DNA of 64,000 nt from Pseudomonadales bacterium (GTDB lineage: Bacteria > Pseudomonadota > Gammaproteobacteria > Pseudomonadales > Azotimanducaceae): positions 2,542,001-2,606,000 of the forward strand of contig JAWKZN010000001.1 in the NCBI GenBank assembly GCA_041395945.1, given 5' to 3'. This document shows positions 24,373 through 33,080 of this stretch, piece after piece. The position numbers and the translations under genes are program-made. The first letter of the stretch is position 1. Each line of letters begins with the position of its first letter. The notes under the pieces are model-generated. The model searched no databases, was not told where the DNA came from, and was given only the letters and a program-made list of their open reading frames with translations.

Positions 24373-24802
24373 GAATCGTCACCGTTCCCTGGGCTATGGC
24401 GGTGAGCCGCCCTTCGTTCGTCACATCGATCCGCACCACCGCCTGGGTTCGGGACAGATTGATGACTTCCGCCCGGGCTATCACCTCCCCCCTGGTCACC
24501 GGCGCTGTGAGGTTGATTTTGAACTCGGTGGTCGCCGCCCACTGGCCTTTCTTCATGGCCGGATAGCAGACACAGCCCAGCATGTGATCACAGAACGCAG
24601 AGAGCACACCGCCATGCATGTTGCCCATCGGGGTGAGGAGGTCCGGCCGCACTTCGAAACGCCCCACCATGAAACCCGGGCCCGCTTCGAGCATCTCGAA
24701 GCCGAGAAATTCCGTGAGTCCTCCCCCCGCACCACGCGGGGCCTTGAGAAAACCCTGCGCAATGTGCTCATCAAAGGGTATCGCTTTCGTCGTTCCGGTC
24801 AC
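24359..24802 (-). CDS. PaaI-type hotdog thioesterase
   Basis: This 147-aa single hotdog domain carries the PaaI-like motif NMHGGVLSAFCDHMLG with the HGG active-site region. A long beta sheet follows (TEFKINLTAPVTRGEVIARAEV, written as TEFKINLTAP and VTRGEVIARA). It hydrolyses acyl-CoA thioesters, commonly aromatic or medium-chain. The ATG overlaps the stop of the LLM oxidoreductase gene by 4 bp, so the two are coupled; the lipoprotein gene follows with a 14-bp overlap. Context suggests release of a CoA-bound intermediate. Confidence 0.9.
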   Translation of the reverse strand: MTGTTKAIPFDEHIAQGFLKAPRGAGGGLTEFLGFEMLEAGPGFMVGRFEVRPDLLTPMGNMHGGVLSAFCDHMLGCVCYPAMKKGQWAATTEFKINLTAPVTRGEVIARAEVINLSRTQAVVRIDVTNEGRLTAIAQGTVTIRDPR

Positions 24803-25806
24803 GCCATCCGCTCCTGATTTCCTGCAGTTGCGAAAGTATCCACAATCGCATCGAGGTTTTCCTGCACACGACCCGGTTTCATACCGATACTGGGCGTGTA
24901 GAGCAACACGTGATCGGTGAGCGGCTGCCAGGCTTTGAGTTGATCCCGCACTTCATCCGGTGTGCCGGCAATGGCGATCTCGTCCACCATTGCATCGGTG
25001 ACCGCGGCTGCCATGGCGGCAAAATCACCTCTGCGAAAAGCCGCGGCAATCGCCTCTCCCTGTGCTTTCCAGCCGTGCGGCTCGAGGATCGTGTGATACA
25101 GCCGGGTGGTGTAGTAAAAGCCGATCTGGCCACGCGCTTCATTGCGCGCCTGTTCGGTCGAATCGGCGACCGCCGTGATCACATAGGGCAGCAGCTCACA
25201 CTCGGATCCTTCGAGCTGGGGCAGGACCATTTCTGTGATGTACTTTCGGGTGAACACGGGATGACCGATCAGACCATCCGCGACCGCAGCGGCGGCCCGG
25301 ATCATCCCGCGATTCACCGCCGCCAGCGCGATGGGGATCGTTTCCCGGGCGGCCCGGGGACGGGAAAACGCCGGGATCTTTACCTGGTAGTAGGGGCCGT
25401 CATAGACCAGACCACCACCCTTCTGGGCAGCTATGGCCGCACGGACGAGCCCCACGGCATCCCTGATTCGCGGTGCAGGGGGAGCATCGAAAGGCATGGC
25501 GTACCATTCCCGGTTCATCCGCTCCGTGCCGCTGCCCAGTCCCAGAATCATCCTGCCGCTGGAGATCTCGTCGATGTCCATCGCCGCGGACGCGGCGAGC
25601 ATCGGCGAGCGCATGAAGGCGTAGGCAATCCCGGTCCCAACCTTTACCCGTCGGGTTGCCGCGGCGACCGCCGCCAGCCGCACCAGGCCGTTGGCGTTGA
25701 AAAACTCCGTCGTCCACACCGACTCGAAGCCTGCCGCTTCCGCAGCCCGGGCGGTGGCGATCTGACCGGCAATGGTTGGAGAGCCGAGGATGATTCCGTG
25801 TTTCAT
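24799..25806 (-). CDS. LLM-class (luciferase-like) oxidoreductase
   Basis: This 335-aa TIM-barrel protein of the luciferase-like monooxygenase superfamily shows the F420/FMN-dependent signature in its N-terminal strand-helix units (GQIATARAAEAAGFESVW, VKVGTGIAYAFMRSP) and GRMILGLGSGTERMN. The late segment VTDAMVDEIAIAGTPDEVRDQL is usual for TIGR03617/TIGR03559-like LLM enzymes. GCAGGAG 10 bp upstream of ATG 25806 is intact even though an IS ends at 25837. Before that insertion the gene would have followed the ADH stop by 25 bp. The cofactor (FMN or F420) cannot be settled from sequence. Confidence 0.9.
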   Translation of the reverse strand: MKHGIILGSPTIAGQIATARAAEAAGFESVWTTEFFNANGLVRLAAVAAATRRVKVGTGIAYAFMRSPMLAASAAMDIDEISSGRMILGLGSGTERMNREWYAMPFDAPPAPRIRDAVGLVRAAIAAQKGGGLVYDGPYYQVKIPAFSRPRAARETIPIALAAVNRGMIRAAAAVADGLIGHPVFTRKYITEMVLPQLEGSECELLPYVITAVADSTEQARNEARGQIGFYYTTRLYHTILEPHGWKAQGEAIAAAFRRGDFAAMAAAVTDAMVDEIAIAGTPDEVRDQLKAWQPLTDHVLLYTPSIGMKPGRVQENLDAIVDTFATAGNQERMA

Positions 25807-25830
25807 GAAATCGTGCTCCTGCAGAATTTC

Positions 25831-25836
25831 TCTAGT
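25831..25836. repeat. Left target-site duplication of the IS481-family element
   Basis: TCTAGT is repeated exactly at 26872-26877 on the other side of the IS. It contains CTA, which on the minus strand is the TAG stop used by the transposase gene. Confidence 0.9.
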
Positions 25837-26788
25837 TGTGGCGCCTAATAAGGTTGTTCATGGAAAGTCCTATCCGAGAGATTGGTGGTTTGTTGTTCAG
25901 GCTACCGTGTGGGCGGTGCCAGTTGTAGTCGTGGAGCCAGGGCCACAGCGCCTTGGCTCTGAAGTGGGATGACCGGTAGCGAACACCATAAGCCCATTCT
26001 CGAAGGGCGGTCTGGATGAAGCGCTCAGCTTTGCCATTGGTCCTGGGGGTGTAGGGCCGGGTGAACAAGTGGCGGATTCCACAAGCCTCCAGCAGCCGAC
26101 TGAACAGCTTTGAGCGATAGCCGGGGCCATTGTCCGTCATGACTTGTTCGATCCGGATACCCAGCGACTCGTAGTAGGTCTTTGCTCTACGGAAGAACTC
26201 GATGACGCTCTCTTTGCGTTCATCCGGCAGGATCTCGGCATAGCTGACCCGAGAGTGGTCATCGATGCAGATGTGGACGAACTCCCAGCCAATGCCTCGA
26301 GAGGGCTTGCCTTGCCTGATTCCAGTTACCCGGTGCCCGGCATGCCGGAAACGGCCTAGTTTCTTGATGTCCAGGTGGAGGAGCGATCCAGCATGGCTAC
26401 GCTCGTAGCGATTGGCTGGTTTGGCAGGCTCAAGTGCCGAGAGCTTGTTCAGACCCATCTTTCGCAGATGCAGAGAAACGGTGGTGATGTGACAGCCCAC
26501 CTCCCGGGCGATCCGATCCATGGTCCAACGGCGTTTTCTCAACGCCTTGATCCGGCGGATCTGGGTAGGCGTCAGAGCTCTGGGGTGGCGACTGTGCGGC
26601 CGGGAACTGTGGTCCTGGAGACCGGGCTCACCTTGCTCCAGGTACCGCTTTTTCCACTTCAGTACGGTATGCGTGCTGGTGTCGAACTCTCTGGCGACTT
26701 GAGACGCTGACACGCCTTTTCCCAGCGACCGTCGAACCATTCTAAGTCGACCTTCGGGGGTCAATGGGGCATTCTTGTGAACGTTCAT
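25832..26788 (-). CDS. IS481-family DDE transposase
   Basis: This 318-aa transposase has an N-terminal helix-turn-helix region (VSASQVAREFDTSTHTVLKW and a second HTH at WTMDRIAREVGC). An integrase-core (rve) domain follows with the DDE triad in HLDIKKLG, QVMTDNGPGY and NGKAERFIQ. ATG 26788 is preferred because AGGAG lies 7 bp upstream. The reading frame is intact. Its last Asn codon spans the IS end, and its TAG stop lies wholly in the target duplication, so termination depends on the insertion site. It is transcribed in the same direction as the interrupted operon. Confidence 0.95.
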   Translation of the reverse strand: MNVHKNAPLTPEGRLRMVRRSLGKGVSASQVAREFDTSTHTVLKWKKRYLEQGEPGLQDHSSRPHSRHPRALTPTQIRRIKALRKRRWTMDRIAREVGCHITTVSLHLRKMGLNKLSALEPAKPANRYERSHAGSLLHLDIKKLGRFRHAGHRVTGIRQGKPSRGIGWEFVHICIDDHSRVSYAEILPDERKESVIEFFRRAKTYYESLGIRIEQVMTDNGPGYRSKLFSRLLEACGIRHLFTRPYTPRTNGKAERFIQTALREWAYGVRYRSSHFRAKALWPWLHDYNWHRPHGSLNNKPPISRIGLSMNNLIRRHN

Positions 26789-26871
26789 GCGAGCTCCTGG
26801 TAATTCTTTTGGTTTCGTCACCTATAGAATTCCTCGGATGCCTCGCATGAACAACCCACCTCTAGATCACA
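25837..26871 (-). mobile_element. Complete IS481-family insertion sequence
   Basis: This 1035-bp element has imperfect terminal inverted repeats of the form TGTG(N11)GGTTGTTCATG at both ends and one intact transposase gene. A 6-bp direct repeat TCTAGT flanks it. The intact ORF, intact ends and perfect duplication point to a recent insertion. It separates an ADH gene from the LLM oxidoreductase gene that would otherwise follow by 25 bp. Confidence 0.93.
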
Positions 26872-26877
26872 TCTAGT
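26872..26877. repeat. Right target-site duplication of the IS481-family element
   Basis: This second copy of TCTAGT contains the native TAG stop codon of the ADH gene on the minus strand. Confidence 0.9.
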
Positions 26878-27970
26878 GTGGCGGGATCAGGCAACTGTGA
26901 ATCGAAGCATCGCCCGGCACTTCCCGGGCGAGTGTACGGATCGCGAGTTCCGCATCCGCGAGCTGGAAGTCATGTGTGTGCATGCGCTCCACCGGCACCC
27001 GGCCGGATTCGATCAGCCGGATGGCACTGCGGTAACCGCTCGAGGTCACGCCGATGGCGCCCATCACCCTGATTTCCTTCATCACTATCAGGTCCGAGAT
27101 GAACCCTTCCACAGCTTTGAAGCCCTTCACTCCAGCGAGCACCACCCGACCACCCGGGCGCACCATCGACAGTGCATCCACCACCGGCCGGGTCGCATAG
27201 GCGCTGACATCGACCACCACATCCGCACCCCGGCCGCTGGTGAGTTCCTTCACCCGATGGACGGCATTTTCGTTGTCCACATCTATGGTGTGGTCGGCGC
27301 CGAAGACCCGGGCCAGCGCCAGTTTGTCTTCATCCACTTCCAGTCCGGTGACGATGATGGTGCCCGCACCCACTTCCCTGCAGGCGATCACACAGGCCAG
27401 CCCGCGCTGCCCCGGCCCGAGGATTACTACCGTGTCTCCCGGCTGGGTCCGGGGCATCTCCACCGCCCAGCGAAACCCCGCTCCCAGCGGATTAAAGATC
27501 ACACCGATCTGGGGAGACAGCCAGTCCGCCACCCGATGCACGATGGAGTTCGGATGCAGATACAGGTATTGCGCGTAACCGCCCCAGAGACCGGGCGCTT
27601 CGGTGGTCGGGATATAGGAGTAGATCCTGCGGTGATCACACAGGTGATAACTGCCGGTGAGACAGGGCTGACAGTGGCGACAGGAAATCATGGTCTCGAC
27701 TGCAACCCGATCGCCTTCCTGCACACCCCAGCGCTGCGCCGCACGTTCACCGATGCGGGCGATGCGTCCGAGAGGTTCATGGCCCGGCACCACCGGCACT
27801 GGCGTGCGCAACATGCCTTCGAACTGTTCGTAGTCGCTGCCGCAGATACCGCAGGCTTCCAGTTCGAGCAGTGCGGAGTCCGCATCGATGTCCGGGATCG
27901 GAATGTCTTTCGGCTCGAGCTTACGGACACCCGTCTGCACCATCGCAAAGGAAGTCTTCGGTAAATTCAT
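26873..27970 (-). CDS. Zinc-dependent medium-chain alcohol dehydrogenase
   Basis: This 365-aa MDR-family enzyme has a catalytic zinc site with Cys in ACGICGSDYE and GHEPLG, a structural zinc loop with four Cys (CRHCQPCLTGSYHLC), and a Rossmann domain (VVILGPGQRGLACV). It oxidises an alcohol or polyol with NAD(P). ATG 27970 begins a canonical N-terminus; the longer open frame upstream is antisense to the flavoprotein gene. The stop codon lies in the IS target duplication, so the gene is undamaged. It is the first gene of an apparent operon with the LLM oxidoreductase and thioesterase, and diverges from the flavoprotein gene by 84 bp. Confidence 0.92.
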   Translation of the reverse strand: MNLPKTSFAMVQTGVRKLEPKDIPIPDIDADSALLELEACGICGSDYEQFEGMLRTPVPVVPGHEPLGRIARIGERAAQRWGVQEGDRVAVETMISCRHCQPCLTGSYHLCDHRRIYSYIPTTEAPGLWGGYAQYLYLHPNSIVHRVADWLSPQIGVIFNPLGAGFRWAVEMPRTQPGDTVVILGPGQRGLACVIACREVGAGTIIVTGLEVDEDKLALARVFGADHTIDVDNENAVHRVKELTSGRGADVVVDVSAYATRPVVDALSMVRPGGRVVLAGVKGFKAVEGFISDLIVMKEIRVMGAIGVTSSGYRSAIRLIESGRVPVERMHTHDFQLADAELAIRTLAREVPGDASIHSCLIPPH

Positions 27971-28054
27971 CGACGCTCTCAGGAGCTGATCTTCGCCACA
28001 TGCCCGCCTGTGATAGGCTCGGATGAGCCTACGGGGAAGCGGGCAACAGAGCAA

Positions 28055-29542
28055 ATGACAACACCTCAGGTGATCGTGGTTGGCGGCGGCAACGCCGCAC
28101 TGTGTGCGGCCATCAGTGCCGCCGATCACGGTGCGAGGGTGACTCTGCTGGAGCGTGCGCCTCACGAACTGCGGGGCGGTAACTCGAGATTCACGGCAGG
28201 TGCAATGCGCACCGTCTACCAGGGTGTGGATGACCTGCGCAGACTGATGCCCGACCTCACCGAACAGGAATGCCAACGTACCGACTTCGGCAGCTACACT
28301 GCCGCACAGTTCTATGAAGACCTGGGACGGGTCACCCACTATCGCACCGATCCCGAACTCGCCGAGACGCTCATAGAAAACAGCTTCCCGACCCTGAACT
28401 GGATGCATTCGCACGGGGTGCGGTTTCTACCCCTCTACGGCCGCCAGTCCTTCGAGGTCGACGGCAGAGTACGATTCTGGGGGGGACTCACGGTCGAAGC
28501 CTGGGGGGGTGGTCCGGGCCTGGTGGACGCACTGACCGACGCGGCCACCCGTGCCGGGGTAACCATCCGCTACGATACCCGGGCCATCCGGCTGCTGCTG
28601 GAAAAGGGCCGCATAACAGGCGTGGTCACACGCACCGTGGCAGGCGAGGATGCCTTTCATGGCGATGCAGTGATCCTTGCCAGCGGCGGATTCGAGTCGA
28701 GCACCGAGTGGCGCACACGCTATCTCGGGCCCGGCTGGGATCTGGCCCGGGTTCGCGGCACACGCTTCAACACCGGCGATGGTATCAGTATGGCCCTGGA
28801 TGTCGGCGCCGCACCCCGTGGCCACTGGTCCGGTTGCCACGCGGTCGCCTGGGACCTGAACGCGCCCGAATACGGGGATCTCGAGGTCGGGGATGCCTTC
28901 CAGAAGCACTCCTACCCCCTGGGCCTGATGCTCAATCTCCAGGGTCAGCGCTTTCTCGACGAAGGCGCGGATTTCCGCAATTTCACCTATGCCCGCTATG
29001 GCGCTGAGATCCTCAGACAGCCCCGGCAGACAGCCTGGCAGGTGTTCGACGCACGGGTGTCGAAGCTGCTGCGGGACGAGTACCGGATCCGCCGCGCCAC
29101 CCGGGTTCGAGCCGACAGCCTGGTGCAACTGGCGGACAGAATGGATGGCATGAATGCTCCCGCAATGCTGGCGACCATCCAGGGGTTCAATGAGGGGGTG
29201 ATGGACGAGGTGCCTTTCGATCCCGCTATCCGGGACGGCAGAGGTACCCGGGGACTGGCGATTCCAAAGTCGAACTGGGCAAACAGAATCGACACACCGC
29301 CGTTTGAGGCATACGCGGTGACCTGCGGGATTACCTTCACCTTCGGTGGCCTGCATGTCGACAACACCGCCCGGGTCTGCTCTCAGGAAGGCGAGCCGAT
29401 TCCCGGACTCTTTGCCGCGGGGGAGCTAGTTGGCGGACTCTTCTACTTCAACTATCCGGGGGGTAGCGGATTGACCGCGGGTTCGGTCTTCGGCCGTATC
29501 GCCGGTGCGGGTGCTGCGGGCAGCGGCACGGCCAGGCTCTGA
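28055..29542 (+). CDS. FAD-dependent dehydrogenase (TcuA/fumarate-reductase-like)
   Basis: This 495-aa flavoprotein has an N-terminal FAD motif VVGGGNAALCAAISAA and a RGGNSRFTAGAMRTV segment seen in tricarballylate dehydrogenase TcuA. The conserved C-terminal FAGGL-type FAD site is GLFAAGELVGGLFYFNYPGG. TcuA-like proteins act as FAD-dependent dehydrogenases of polycarboxylates or ketosteroids; no TcuB partner is adjacent, so the substrate is open. ATG 28055 is chosen as the start of the Rossmann fold; a longer frame to 28010 lacks support. It is divergent from the ADH operon. Confidence 0.9.
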   Translation: MTTPQVIVVGGGNAALCAAISAADHGARVTLLERAPHELRGGNSRFTAGAMRTVYQGVDDLRRLMPDLTEQECQRTDFGSYTAAQFYEDLGRVTHYRTDPELAETLIENSFPTLNWMHSHGVRFLPLYGRQSFEVDGRVRFWGGLTVEAWGGGPGLVDALTDAATRAGVTIRYDTRAIRLLLEKGRITGVVTRTVAGEDAFHGDAVILASGGFESSTEWRTRYLGPGWDLARVRGTRFNTGDGISMALDVGAAPRGHWSGCHAVAWDLNAPEYGDLEVGDAFQKHSYPLGLMLNLQGQRFLDEGADFRNFTYARYGAEILRQPRQTAWQVFDARVSKLLRDEYRIRRATRVRADSLVQLADRMDGMNAPAMLATIQGFNEGVMDEVPFDPAIRDGRGTRGLAIPKSNWANRIDTPPFEAYAVTCGITFTFGGLHVDNTARVCSQEGEPIPGLFAAGELVGGLFYFNYPGGSGLTAGSVFGRIAGAGAAGSGTARL

Positions 29543-29743
29543 GCGACCCTCGCCGGGGACTGCTGCCCAGGCTTCACCGTTGACGACTGCATCGAGGATG
29601 TCGAAAACACTCAGATGCTGCAGGCCGGGTTCTGCATGGATCACATCCAGCACGAATTCCCGATAGGCCTGATTATTGGCCTTCCTATCCAGAATCCATC
29701 CCCGCCAGAGCCGGGTGATTGCCGCTGCTTCCCTTCTTGTCAT
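29426..29743 (-). CDS. Possible small unknown protein
   Basis: This frame of about 105 aa begins MTRREAAAITRLWRGWILD and contains a natural-looking helical stretch (NNQAYREFVLDVIHAEPG, HLSVFDILDAVVNGEAWAAV) before a low-complexity Arg/Ala tail. Its 3' third is antisense to the flavoprotein gene, so the real stop may be correct but the tail is suspicious. No clear ribosome-binding site is seen. It fills the otherwise empty 310-bp gap 29543-29852. Confidence 0.4.
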   Translation of the reverse strand: MTRREAAAITRLWRGWILDRKANNQAYREFVLDVIHAEPGLQHLSVFDILDAVVNGEAWAAVPGEGRSEPGRAAARSTRTGDTAEDRTRGQSATPRIVEVEESAN

Positions 29744-29852
29744 GCTCGTCTGATCCGCCCCGCTCTTCCGCTTCCTATCGCCACCCACTCGAAAACGGCC
29801 AACGACTTTAACATCCCCGGCAAAGCGCGCGAAGCCTTCTACACTGAAATAC

Positions 29853-30437
29853 ATGGCAAGGATCGCTCAACAGGCGCGGATCGGGACGCTGGTGGCTGCA
29901 GTGGCACTGCTGAGTCTTCCGACGCTCATCGCGCCGGGTAGCAGCCCGGGGTCAGACCGCGCGGCCGGTGCAGCAGCGCCAGATGACCGGATCAGCCATG
30001 CGTCACCTGCAGCCCGCACTGGCAAAGCTGCGCTGGATGCGTCCTGGCCTGTGCTGACTGACAGGCCTTCCCCTGCCGCCGGCGACGGACCGGAGCCGGA
30101 TGGCGGACCGGGATCTCTGGCGATGGACAACAGACAGCTGGATCTGCTGCTCGAACAGGGCTTTCTCGATGTACTGCACCCGGAGGGCGGGCTGCTGCGC
30201 ATCGATCTGCTGCGGCTGGAGAAAGCAGACACTGTGCGGATACTTCATATCACCAGTGCGGGACTACGCGGCGTGATCACCGAATGCCTGGGTGACTACT
30301 TCGCCACCATCGCGACCCCGGCGGGCGTCTATACCCTTGAGCGGCGCAATGGTCACACCCAGCTCGCCAGCCAGCAGCAGCTCGATCTCAGAAACAATCC
30401 CGATGCCCGCGATTACCGTCATGCCCCGCTGGCCTGA
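29853..30437 (+). CDS. Exported or single-pass protein upstream of metzincin
   Basis: This encodes 194 aa: an N-terminal hydrophobic segment (TLVAAVALLSLPTLIA), a low-complexity Gly/Ala/Pro/Asp linker and a compact C-terminal domain (LDLLLEQGFLDVLHPEGG, GVITECLGDYFATIATPAG). TACACT at 29840-29845 ends 7 bp before the ATG and no ribosome-binding site is seen, so the mRNA may be leaderless. The 3' end overlaps the metzincin lipoprotein gene by 17 bp. No family is recognised; a role with the protease is inferred from the overlap. Confidence 0.75.
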   Translation: MARIAQQARIGTLVAAVALLSLPTLIAPGSSPGSDRAAGAAAPDDRISHASPAARTGKAALDASWPVLTDRPSPAAGDGPEPDGGPGSLAMDNRQLDLLLEQGFLDVLHPEGGLLRIDLLRLEKADTVRILHITSAGLRGVITECLGDYFATIATPAGVYTLERRNGHTQLASQQQLDLRNNPDARDYRHAPLA

Positions 30438-31332
30438 TCCTCGCCAGACTGCAGTCTTCCGGCCGCCGGTCGCTCTGCTTCTGGTGTGCCTGCTCAGCGC
30501 CTGCGGTGGCAGCAGCGGCGGTTCAGCGGACACGCCGGTGAATGCGCCACCGACCAGCACCGCAGCACCCGTGCAGGCCAGTACCACGGCAGCACAACCC
30601 CCTCCCACCCTGATTCCGGCGCCAGCACCGGATGCGGTGATCCGGGTGCTGACTCTGTACTCCACCGGCACGAGGGCACACTTCTCCAACATCGAACTGC
30701 GCATCGCGCACCTGCTCAACGTCGCCAACACGGTGATGGAAGACTCGAACGTGCCGGTGCGCTTTGAACTTGCCCGGGCGATGGCAACCGACTACCCGGA
30801 CGACTATCTGATCACCGAAGCCCTGGAAGCGCTCACCTTCGCCTCGCATCCGTCCTTTGCCCAGGTGGCGGCGACCCGGGATCTGGTCGAGGCCGATCTG
30901 GTAACCCTGTTTCGACCCTATGCCAATGATGGACTCTGCGGATACGCCTGGGTCGGCGGATTCGGTGCCAACGGAGATTTTTCCCATCCTGCGGAGGCGG
31001 ATTTCGGCTATTCGGCAGTCGCCATCGACTGCTCGGACTACACCCTGGTACACGAACTCGGCCATAACCTGGGCCTGGTCCATTCCCGGCGCGAAGATCC
31101 GGATGGCGGCAGCCTGCCCTACGGCGCAGGTTTCGGAGTCGACAACGACTTCGTAACCATCATGGCGAGCCCGAGGATTTTCAACGCGGTGCGCCTGCCC
31201 CGCTTCTCCAGCCCGACAACCCTGTGCAACGCGCAGGCCTGCGGTGTGGACTCTGCCGATCCTGTGCAGGGAGCGGACGCCACCCTTGCCTTGAGCCAGG
31301 TGGTGGAACAGGTCGCCGGCTATCGCGATTAG
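30421..31332 (+). CDS. Metzincin-type zinc metalloprotease lipoprotein
   Basis: This encodes 303 aa starting at ATG 30421, with a signal peptide and lipobox LLSAC followed by a Gly/Ser- and Thr/Pro-rich tether. The catalytic domain carries the long zinc motif HELGHNLGLVH (H211, E212, H215, H221) and a downstream Met-turn-like IMAS, the combination that defines metzincins (reprolysin-like group). Several Cys (GLCGYAW, AIDCSDY, TLCNAQACG) suggest disulfides. It is probably a surface- or periplasm-anchored endopeptidase. It overlaps the preceding gene and ends before a strong bidirectional terminator. Confidence 0.9.
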   Translation: MPRWPDPRQTAVFRPPVALLLVCLLSACGGSSGGSADTPVNAPPTSTAAPVQASTTAAQPPPTLIPAPAPDAVIRVLTLYSTGTRAHFSNIELRIAHLLNVANTVMEDSNVPVRFELARAMATDYPDDYLITEALEALTFASHPSFAQVAATRDLVEADLVTLFRPYANDGLCGYAWVGGFGANGDFSHPAEADFGYSAVAIDCSDYTLVHELGHNLGLVHSRREDPDGGSLPYGAGFGVDNDFVTIMASPRIFNAVRLPRFSSPTTLCNAQACGVDSADPVQGADATLALSQVVEQVAGYRD

Positions 31333-31405
31333 GCCTCATACGTCACCGAGTCAGTCAGGAAGCTCGGAAACGGGTTGATCAGGGCGTGGTCGAGGACGGG
31401 GGAGC

Positions 31406-31430
31406 AAGGGGCGGTAGACCGCCCCTTTCA
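31406..31430. terminator. Bidirectional terminator
   Basis: A perfect stem AAGGGGCGGT/ACCGCCCCTT (31406-31415 with 31418-31427) with a 2-nt centre has T residues on the 3' side of both strands. It sits between the convergent metzincin and ComEA-like genes. Confidence 0.85.
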
Positions 31431-31444
31431 GAGCGTCTGCCGGG

Positions 31445-31729
31445 TCAATCCTTCAGGCGGATTTTGTCGGCATTCATCTCGATCAGTCGATCGCCGATGC
31501 CTTTCACGTTGGCGATGTCGTAGGGGTCGCTGAAGGCGCCATTCTGGTCCCGATAGTCGACGATCGCCTGGGCTCTGCTCGCTCCGACTCCATCGAGTAC
31601 CGCGGCTATCGTTGCCGCGTCTGCCGAATTGACGTTCACCGAATCCGGTACTGCAAAAACCGGTCGGGTGAGCAACGCCAGGCAGAGAACGGCGAGCGGG
31701 AGGGAGAAACCGGAAAATTTGAAGGCCAT
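31445..31729 (-). CDS. ComEA-like helix-hairpin-helix protein
   Basis: This encodes 94 aa with a signal peptide (MAFKFSGFSLPLAVLCLALLTRPVFA, here given as MAFKFSGFSL then PLAVLCLALL) and one ComEA-type double HhH domain: VNVNSADAATIAAVLDGVG, then ALL-type turn DIANVKGIGDRLIE. Periplasmic ComEA binds incoming DNA during natural transformation and transports it towards the inner membrane; short stand-alone forms like this occur widely in gammaproteobacteria. ATG 31729 has AGGAG 5 bp upstream. No other competence genes are near. Confidence 0.92.
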   Translation of the reverse strand: MAFKFSGFSLPLAVLCLALLTRPVFAVPDSVNVNSADAATIAAVLDGVGASRAQAIVDYRDQNGAFSDPYDIANVKGIGDRLIEMNADKIRLKD

Positions 31730-31817
31730 GATCACTCCTGTCTGTCAGTGGTCGGGCCAGCCTACGAAGGCTTTGCGACTACCGGCAGCAGCAGATGACG
31801 TCCAGGCGGGTCAGCCC

Positions 31818-33026
31818 TCAACCCGGTTTCAGTTCAGCACTCGACGATCCACCATTTTTCTGCAGTGCCAGGCCGCTGATCGGTTTCACGCTGTCCCAGG
31901 TACGGCAGCTGGGACACTGCCACATCAGAGAATGGCAGCCAAAACCGCAGTGGTGACAGCGGTAGCTGGATTGCTTCTGCTGTAACGCTTCAGAAAACCG
32001 CCGAACCAGCGCCAGCTGTTCAGCCTCCAGCGCTTCACCATGCACATCCAGGTGTCTGAGCAGCAGCACGAATCCAGCCAGCGTGGGATTTTTCAGCAGC
32101 TGTTCGATCATGAAATCCCTGGCAGCAGCGGCCCCGGACTGACGTTCGAGATGACCGCCCAGCGCTTCAATGGCCGGTAACACCGGCGCACTGGCTACCA
32201 CTTCCTGCAGGAAGCTGATGTAGCCGGCTTCGTCATTGAGTTCGAGACTGGCAGTACGGAACATGGCCAGGGTTTCCTGCACCAGTTCCGGATCGAACTG
32301 GCAGGCTTTGCGCAGCAGGCGCCGCACATCCCGATAGCGACCGGCCGAAAGTTCCACACCGGCCCGGATGAGATAAGCGCGCGCGCAGCGGCTGTCGAAA
32401 TCCGTGGCCTTGCCCAACGCCTCCCGCGCTCCGCGCAGATCTCCCTCGTCCATCGCCTGCTGGGCGATCTCACATTGAAACTGGGCGAGTTTCGGCCGTA
32501 CCCCGCGATCCACCCGCAGCAGTTCCCGACCCACTGCCACCGCTTTGTCCCATTCTTTTTCACGCTGATACACCTCAACCAGCAACTCCTGAGCCGTCTG
32601 CCGCTGTGCGCCGGATCTGCTCACCAGTTCGAGCAGCAGGCTCTCCGCCCGGTCGAGCAGACCGGCAACGAGGTAATCCCGTGCCAGTTCGAGTTCTGTC
32701 TGCTGGCGGTGCTGGGCGGACAGCACCGGCCTTGCCAGCAGGTTCTGATGAATGCGGATGGCTTTGTCTACCTCACCCCGGCGGCGGACCAGGCTGCCCA
32801 GCGCCAGATGTGTATCCACTGTGTCGCTGTCGACAGACATCCGTTCCACAAAGGTATCTATCGCCTCATCGTGACGTTCGTTGAGCAGGTGATTGAGGCC
32901 GTCGAGATAATCCCGCGCAACCATACCGAGGCTTCTGGGAGGCTTGCGCCACTCCCGACGGCCCAGGGCAAAGCCGACACCCAGAGCGATGACGAGCAAT
33001 AGATAAAGAGTCAGGTTGTCCGGCAT
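31818..33026 (-). CDS. LapB (YciM), LPS assembly regulator
   Basis: This 402-aa protein has one N-terminal membrane anchor (LYLLLVIALGVGFALG), about nine TPR units across the cytoplasmic region, and a C-terminal rubredoxin-like zinc site formed by CHHCG and CPSCRTW. LapB adapts LpxC to the FtsH protease and so balances LPS against phospholipid synthesis. It follows lapA by 54 bp at the end of the rpsA-ihfB-lapA-lapB run, the usual gammaproteobacterial order. Length and motifs are normal for the family. Confidence 0.96.
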   Translation of the reverse strand: MPDNLTLYLLLVIALGVGFALGRREWRKPPRSLGMVARDYLDGLNHLLNERHDEAIDTFVERMSVDSDTVDTHLALGSLVRRRGEVDKAIRIHQNLLARPVLSAQHRQQTELELARDYLVAGLLDRAESLLLELVSRSGAQRQTAQELLVEVYQREKEWDKAVAVGRELLRVDRGVRPKLAQFQCEIAQQAMDEGDLRGAREALGKATDFDSRCARAYLIRAGVELSAGRYRDVRRLLRKACQFDPELVQETLAMFRTASLELNDEAGYISFLQEVVASAPVLPAIEALGGHLERQSGAAAARDFMIEQLLKNPTLAGFVLLLRHLDVHGEALEAEQLALVRRFSEALQQKQSSYRCHHCGFGCHSLMWQCPSCRTWDSVKPISGLALQKNGGSSSAELKPG

Positions 33027-33080
33027 ATCCCGCTGCGGCCCTTCCTAGCTAATCAGAGAGATCTGCTCAGAGGCACCCGA

